A stretch of DNA of 8,806 bases from Planctomycetota bacterium (GTDB lineage: Bacteria > Planctomycetota > Phycisphaerae > Phycisphaerales > UBA1924): contig JAFLCM010000078.1 in the NCBI GenBank assembly GCA_017303565.1, forward strand, positions 1-8,806. Direction: 5' to 3'. The translations under genes and the position numbers were made by a program. The notes under the pieces are model-generated. The model saw only the letters and a list, made by a program, of their open reading frames with translations. It ran no database searches and was not told the origin of the DNA. This document shows, piece by piece, positions 5,568 through 8,806 of this stretch (position 1 is its first letter; each line of letters starts with the position of its first letter).

Positions 5568-6271
5568 ATCGACCCCCTCTCATTGCCGCGGTGACGACGG
5601 CCACGGTCGTATCCGTGTCGGTCCAGCGTCTGGACGCGGTGAGCATCCTGTCCACCCCACCGGGCGGAACTCCGACCCAGTTGTCCCTCGCATGGGCCCC
5701 ATGCGGCCCCGGCGTGTTCGAGGCGTCAATCGCGCCTTCGCCGGAGCCGCTCACGCTCGTCGCTGGGCGGGCGGGGCTGCAACCGGCAGCATGGGAGCCG
5801 CCGCTCGGCGCTGACCTGCGTTACATCAACTCGGTCGCGTTCAGCGTCACTCCATCCCCGCTTTCAGTCGCGGACAGGCTGCGCCTCTCGGACCTCTCAC
5901 TCCCGCTGTCGATCACACCATCCGATCGGGGCATCTGCACGGGCAATGAAACCGGCTCATTGGTGTTGGAGAGCGCGGCATCCGACCAGCCCCGCGTCAT
6001 CACGGTGGCGATGCGGGTCGTTGGACTCCCAGCCGACCTCAACGCGGACGACGGCGTCGGCACGCCGGACCTGCTGCTCTTGGTCGGCGCGTTCCCGGCT
6101 ACGCCGACCGATGACGGGCCCATACAGCCGGTACCGTGCGTTATCACGGTGGATATCGGTGGCGGGGGGCAGACGCTCCACGCATCGCCGGATATCACAC
6201 GCGACGGCCGAGTCGACATGGAAGACCTGATCGCACTTCTCCAGACTTTCGGCTCGACCGCGGGGCCCTGA
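5564..6271 (+). CDS. Exported protein with C-terminal dockerin-like repeat pair, function unknown
   Basis: This 235-residue protein starts at an ATG overlapping the previous stop (ATGA). Residues 1-26 form a plausible signal peptide (basic R3, hydrophobic 6-20). The central part (about 27-153) is rich in S, P, L and T, with the predicted beta character of small secreted domains; I recognise no family. The C-terminus has two calcium-loop repeats in planctomycete dockerin style: PADLNADDGVGTPDLLLLVG (D158, N160, D162, D169) and PDITRDGRVDMEDLIALLQ (D210, D214, D218, D221), separated by a 30-residue insert. Similar repeats end the protein at 4-1071, so this may be a shared surface-retention or assembly signal; no cohesin is seen here. 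Its stop codon lies 18 bp before the stranded agmatinase fragment. Eleven of its first 50 codons end in A/T, matching its partner gene rather than the flanking genes. Confidence 0.8.
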   Translation: MNRPPLIAAVTTATVVSVSVQRLDAVSILSTPPGGTPTQLSLAWAPCGPGVFEASIAPSPEPLTLVAGRAGLQPAAWEPPLGADLRYINSVAFSVTPSPLSVADRLRLSDLSLPLSITPSDRGICTGNETGSLVLESAASDQPRVITVAMRVVGLPADLNADDGVGTPDLLLLVGAFPATPTDDGPIQPVPCVITVDIGGGGQTLHASPDITRDGRVDMEDLIALLQTFGSTAGP

Positions 6272-6289
6272 ATTGGTGTCCCGCTCGTT

Positions 6290-6364
6290 GGCGCCGACAA
6301 CGTGGCCGCCCGCGTGCTCTACAAACTCTGCGGGACGGCGTGGCGGGCGAACGCGGGGTGGTGA
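6290..6364 (+). pseudogene. Stranded 3' fragment of an agmatinase gene
   Basis: In one frame this reads GADNVAARVLYKLCGTAWRA followed by NAGW and a TGA at 6362-6364. The 18 residues from NV onwards match agmatinase residues 334-351 at 16 of 18. Two of the four differing codons are synonymous (AAG/AAA, CTG/CTC), so the copies probably diverged as coding sequence. Relative to the full gene, codons for NEW and one A appear missing between GGCGCC and AACGTG. Weaker similarity may reach back to the LNEVCP codons around 6268. No start codon or ribosome-binding site precedes it. It ends 10 bp from the convergent membrane protein gene, where an intact agmatinase gene would be expected to end. Confidence 0.75.
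6298..6353 (+). repeat. Direct repeat, copy 2 (in the agmatinase fragment)
   Basis: This is the partner of 4221-4276, 2,077 bp downstream in the same orientation. The mismatches are at repeat positions 9, 10, 28, 31 and 39. Confidence 0.9.
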
Positions 6365-6374
6365 GGATCGAATC

Positions 6375-7580
6375 TCAGTATCGCCCAAGCACCCACTTCG
6401 CCAGCGCTGGCGTTGCCAGCACGATGGCCACGCCGACCGGCAGCCAGGCGTACTTCTGCTCGATGTAGCCGAGCCAGAAGCACACGCCCGCGGGGGCGAG
6501 GCAGGCGAAGCAGGCGAGCAGCGTGCCGCGGCGGGTGAGGCCGCGGTCGATCATGACGATCCAGACGTACGCGGGGAACAGCAGCGCGTAGGCGGACATG
6601 AAGAGTTCGTAGCCGAGGCGCCTGTACGAGTACTCGGCGTCCAGCAGCCCGAGCGCGGCGAGGTGCTGGCCGATGATGGGGGCCAGAGCGCAGGCGGCGA
6701 CGGCGAGCACGGTGCGTGCGGCGCGGGAAGGGTTTGGGGTGGAGCCGATGAGGCGCTCACGCTCAACGCGGGCCGCCAGGAGTTCGCGGGCGTGGGCGCC
6801 GATGGTGAAGGCGCTCTGGACCATCACGTGGAAGGCGATCCAGGGCGTGATCGTGGTCGAGTTCAGGCCCCGCGCGTACAGCAACGTGAAGACGATCATC
6901 GGTGTGAACAGGCCGATGAAACCGAACCAGAAGGCTCGCTCGCCCGGTGCGCCGGGGGTCTCGCGCCGGACGCGGTGAAAGGTCAGGTCGAGGTACGGGC
7001 AGAGCGCGAAGCCCATGATGAGCGCCGGAGCGGCGCAGAGCAGGTCGATGGTGTCGTGGCGCGGCGTGGCGGTGGGGAGGCCGAGGGAGTCGTTCGCGTT
7101 GGTGCCGCCGAAAACGAAGGCGCCGACGGCGGCGAGGAGCGACAGGGCGTAGACCACGAAGGCGGCGCGGTACCAGCCTCTGGAGCCCATCTGGGCCAGG
7201 AGCAGCCCGGCCGCGGTGGTGAGCAGCACGGCGGCGTGGGCCTCGGGCCATGAGGCGTTCACGGTGCCCGCCATGAACCAGGGGAGGAAGAAGAGGTGGA
7301 AGAGGATGGTGACGACGGAGAACCACCACGCGGCGCGGGCGTGGCGGTGGGTGAGGCGCTCGCTGGCGCCGGCGCGGCGGAGAACGCGCCCCATCGCCGC
7401 CGCACCGATGACGTTGGGAACAGCGAAGGCGACCCAGCCCCAGACGCCGAAGTCGGACAGCAGGAACACGGGGAAGAACATCCCGATGCACCAGGTCCAG
7501 GAGCAGGCGAGGAAGGCGGCGCGGCGGGCGGTGTCGAGGGGGCCGGTGGACGCGTCGGAGTTGGTGGTGGCGGGGGTCAA
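6375..7580 (-). CDS. Polytopic inner-membrane protein, possibly transporter-like
   Basis: With a TTG start at 7580 the protein has 401 residues and about 11-12 hydrophobic spans (near 21-42, 45-63, 84-104, 116-131, 137-157, 178-197, 216-236, 245-262, 288-311, 323-344, 353-372, 379-396). The segments SDFGVWGWVAFAVPNVIGAA (42-61) and MGFALCPYLDLTFHRVR (189-205) look like transporter cores. The first faintly resembles the sodium:solute symporter (APC-fold) family, but I would not name a substrate. No periplasmic domain or signal peptide is seen. No ATG starts upstream of the first membrane span, and no ribosome-binding site precedes either candidate TTG (7580 or 7616). It follows gatB by 56 bp on the same strand, so it may be co-transcribed with it. 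Its 3' end converges on the agmatinase fragment. None of its first 50 codons ends in A/T, so it is clearly a resident gene. Confidence 0.78.
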   Translation of the reverse strand: MTPATTNSDASTGPLDTARRAAFLACSWTWCIGMFFPVFLLSDFGVWGWVAFAVPNVIGAAAMGRVLRRAGASERLTHRHARAAWWFSVVTILFHLFFLPWFMAGTVNASWPEAHAAVLLTTAAGLLLAQMGSRGWYRAAFVVYALSLLAAVGAFVFGGTNANDSLGLPTATPRHDTIDLLCAAPALIMGFALCPYLDLTFHRVRRETPGAPGERAFWFGFIGLFTPMIVFTLLYARGLNSTTITPWIAFHVMVQSAFTIGAHARELLAARVERERLIGSTPNPSRAARTVLAVAACALAPIIGQHLAALGLLDAEYSYRRLGYELFMSAYALLFPAYVWIVMIDRGLTRRGTLLACFACLAPAGVCFWLGYIEQKYAWLPVGVAIVLATPALAKWVLGRY

Positions 7581-7597
7581 GCGGTTGTGAAGGGGAA

Positions 7598-7625
7598 GGC
7601 AAGCGGCACGAGGCAAGAGGCAAGA
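7598..7625 (-). repeat. Heptamer tandem repeat between gatB and the membrane protein gene
   Basis: There are four 7-bp units: GGCAAGC, GGCACGA, GGCAAGA, GGCAAGA on the plus strand (TCTTGCC on the coding strand). They lie 18 bp upstream of the chosen TTG start. One in-frame alternative TTG (7616-7614) is inside the third unit. Confidence 0.7.
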
Positions 7626-7636
7626 GTGGGGAGGGC

Positions 7637-8806
7637 TCAGGCGGAGCGGATCATGGCGAGGAGCATCTCGCGGATGGCCTTGGCGTCGCCCTTGCCGGCG
7701 GCGAGTTTCATGGCCTCGCCGACGAGGCGGCCGATGGCGGCGTCCTTGCCGCCCTTGACGTCGGCGACGGCTTTCTCGTTGGCGGGGTTGGCGATGACGG
7801 CGGCGCACCAGGCGCGGACCGCGCCCTCGTCCTTTTCCTGGAGCAGGCCGCGGGCCTGCGCGAGGGCGCGCGGCTCCGAGGGGTCCTCGCACATGAGGCC
7901 GAAGAGTTCATCGGCGGCGTTGGAACCGATGTCGCCGGCTTCGCGGAGCGCGATGAGGCCGGCGACCTGGTCGGGGCGGATGCCGAGTTCGTGGACGAAG
8001 ACCGCGCGCTCGTTGGCGCGCTTCATGGCGTTCTGGAGAACGAGGTTGGCGGCGGCGCGCCCCGCGGCGGGGGCGGGGACGCCCAGGGTGCAGGCGTGGT
8101 CGACGGCCTTCTCGAAGAACAGGCAGGTGTCGCGCTCCTCGGTGAGGGCGCGGGACTCCTTGGGCTTCAGGTCGTAGTCGCGTTCGAAGCGGGCGGCGCG
8201 GGCGTGGGGTGCCTCGGGCAGGGTGGCGCGGAGGTTCTCGATCCAGGCGGGGTCGAGGGAGATGGCGGGCAGGTCGGGGTCGGGGAAGTAGCGGTAGTCG
8301 TGAGCGTCTTCTTTCTCGCGCTGGAGGAAGGTCTCGAGGCGGTAGTCGTCCCAGCCGCGGGTGCTCTTGGCGCCGCGCCCCATCTCGCGCCCGTCGCGCT
8401 TCCAGCGCTCGGGCTGTTCGCGGGCCTCGTACTCGATGGCTCCCTTGAGCGAGCGGAAGGAGTTGAGGTTCTTCACTTCGACGACGGGGGTGCGGACGAG
8501 GCGCCCGTCGGCGAGGGTGAGTTCGAGGTTGATGTTGGGCTCGAAGCGCATGTGCCCCTTCTGCATGATCCCCTCGGTGACGCCGAGGAACCGGCAGGTG
8601 TTGCGGAGCATCTGTGCGAAGGCGACCACCTCGTCGGCGGACTGGAAGTCGGGGGCGGTGACGATCTCGAGCAGCGGCGTCCCGGCGCGGTTGTAGTCGG
8701 CGATGGAGAAGTCGATGGGACGGCCGCCGGGCCACTCGTGGAGGAGTTTCCCGGCGTCTTCTTCGAGGTGGGCGCGGATGATGGAGATGTGGCGTGGGGG
8801 TGTGTC
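7637..8806 (-). CDS. gatB: Asp-tRNA(Asn)/Glu-tRNA(Gln) amidotransferase subunit B, partial (5' end beyond the window)
   Basis: GatB binds misacylated Glu-tRNA(Gln) or Asp-tRNA(Asn) and, with GatA and GatC, phosphorylates and amidates it, supplying Gln-tRNA or Asn-tRNA in bacteria lacking the direct synthetase. The visible 389 residues hold the conserved core: HLEEDAGKLLH (13-23), DYNRAGTPLLEIVTAPD (37-53), EVKNLNSFRS (110-119) and DYRYFPDPDLP (170-180). A helical region and the C-terminal YqeY-like tail follow, ending near residues 355-389 with VKGGKDAAIGRLVGEAMKLA. Full-length proteins are about 480 residues, so roughly the first 90-100 are outside the window. The usual MRCDxNVS segment reads MRFEPNINL here, a lineage variant. 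gatA and gatC are not adjacent on the visible side; an unrelated membrane protein gene follows 56 bp downstream on the same strand. Confidence 0.95.
   Translation of the reverse strand, partial: DTPPRHISIIRAHLEEDAGKLLHEWPGGRPIDFSIADYNRAGTPLLEIVTAPDFQSADEVVAFAQMLRNTCRFLGVTEGIMQKGHMRFEPNINLELTLADGRLVRTPVVEVKNLNSFRSLKGAIEYEAREQPERWKRDGREMGRGAKSTRGWDDYRLETFLQREKEDAHDYRYFPDPDLPAISLDPAWIENLRATLPEAPHARAARFERDYDLKPKESRALTEERDTCLFFEKAVDHACTLGVPAPAAGRAAANLVLQNAMKRANERAVFVHELGIRPDQVAGLIALREAGDIGSNAADELFGLMCEDPSEPRALAQARGLLQEKDEGAVRAWCAAVIANPANEKAVADVKGGKDAAIGRLVGEAMKLAAGKGDAKAIREMLLAMIRSA

Larger units (their letters stand above)
4276..6297 (+). other. Candidate inserted module carrying two exported-protein genes
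   Basis: This segment lies between the two copies of the agmatinase 3' end and holds only two genes, both for exported proteins of unrecognised function. In their first 50 codons, 12 and 11 end in A/T, against 3 in agmatinase, 1 in nuoE and none in the membrane protein gene downstream. The first gene uses AGA twice in its first four codons. Flanking duplication plus shifted composition suggest acquisition by recombination or integration into the agmatinase 3' end. No integrase, transposase or terminal inverted repeat is visible. Boundaries are approximate. Confidence 0.45.

Noticed and set aside
7581..7892. N-terminal extension of the membrane protein frame into gatB
   Set aside because: It is an Arg/Gly-rich shadow of gatB in another frame; the hydrophobic protein begins only after the gatB stop.
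7296..8177. Plus-strand open frame opposite the membrane protein and gatB genes
   Set aside because: The minus strand has two well-supported genes; this frame is a composition shadow with no recognisable domain.

Overview
The window looks like a piece of a Planctomycetota chromosome, most likely from the Phycisphaerae. The evidence is high GC with strongly C/G-ending codons, start codons that include GTG and TTG, and two exported proteins ending in the paired dockerin-like calcium-loop repeats (D-x-N/S-x-D...D-L...LG.FG) common in that class. This placement is inference from style; there is no rRNA or marker phylogeny here.

Layout. (1) 4-1071 (+): an exported, divergent trypsin-like (S1-fold) protein with a C-terminal dockerin-like pair. 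(2) 1072-1404: non-coding, with a 15-bp tandem repeat whose last unit forms a perfect 9-bp hairpin with the sequence after it. (3) 1405-1950 (+): a solitary nuoE (2Fe-2S subunit of complex I) without its usual partners. It runs convergently, 10 bp away, into (4) 1961-3025 (-), a diguanylate cyclase with a degenerate receiver-like N-terminus. (5) 3026-3222: a divergent intergenic region with a 10-bp inverted repeat and a -10-like box so close to the next ATG that the transcript may be leaderless. (6) 3223-4299 (+): an agmatinase/ureohydrolase-family enzyme with all metal ligands, translationally coupled through ATGA overlaps to (7) 4296-5567, an exported TPR-like helical protein, and (8) 5564-6271, an exported protein with a dockerin-like tail. 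(9) 6290-6364: a stranded second copy of the last ~25 codons of the agmatinase gene. (10) 6375-7580 (-): a polytopic membrane protein. (11) 7637-8806 (-): gatB, cut by the right window edge.

The most notable observation is the agmatinase tail duplication. Positions 4221-4276 and 6298-6353 match at 51 of 56 bases, and both are read in the agmatinase frame to a stop codon. The ~2-kb segment between them holds exactly two genes for exported proteins, and their codons are visibly less C/G-ended than those of their neighbours. The simplest reading is that a module carrying its own agmatinase 3' end integrated into the 3' end of the resident gene. It kept the enzyme intact and put the two cargo genes under its expression, while the old gene end was left 10 bp from the convergent membrane gene. 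No integrase or transposase is visible, so the mechanism is open.

The other genes are housekeeping (gatB, nuoE), signalling (c-di-GMP synthesis) or surface/export related. Nothing in the sequence links them into one pathway apart from the agmatinase-led operon.
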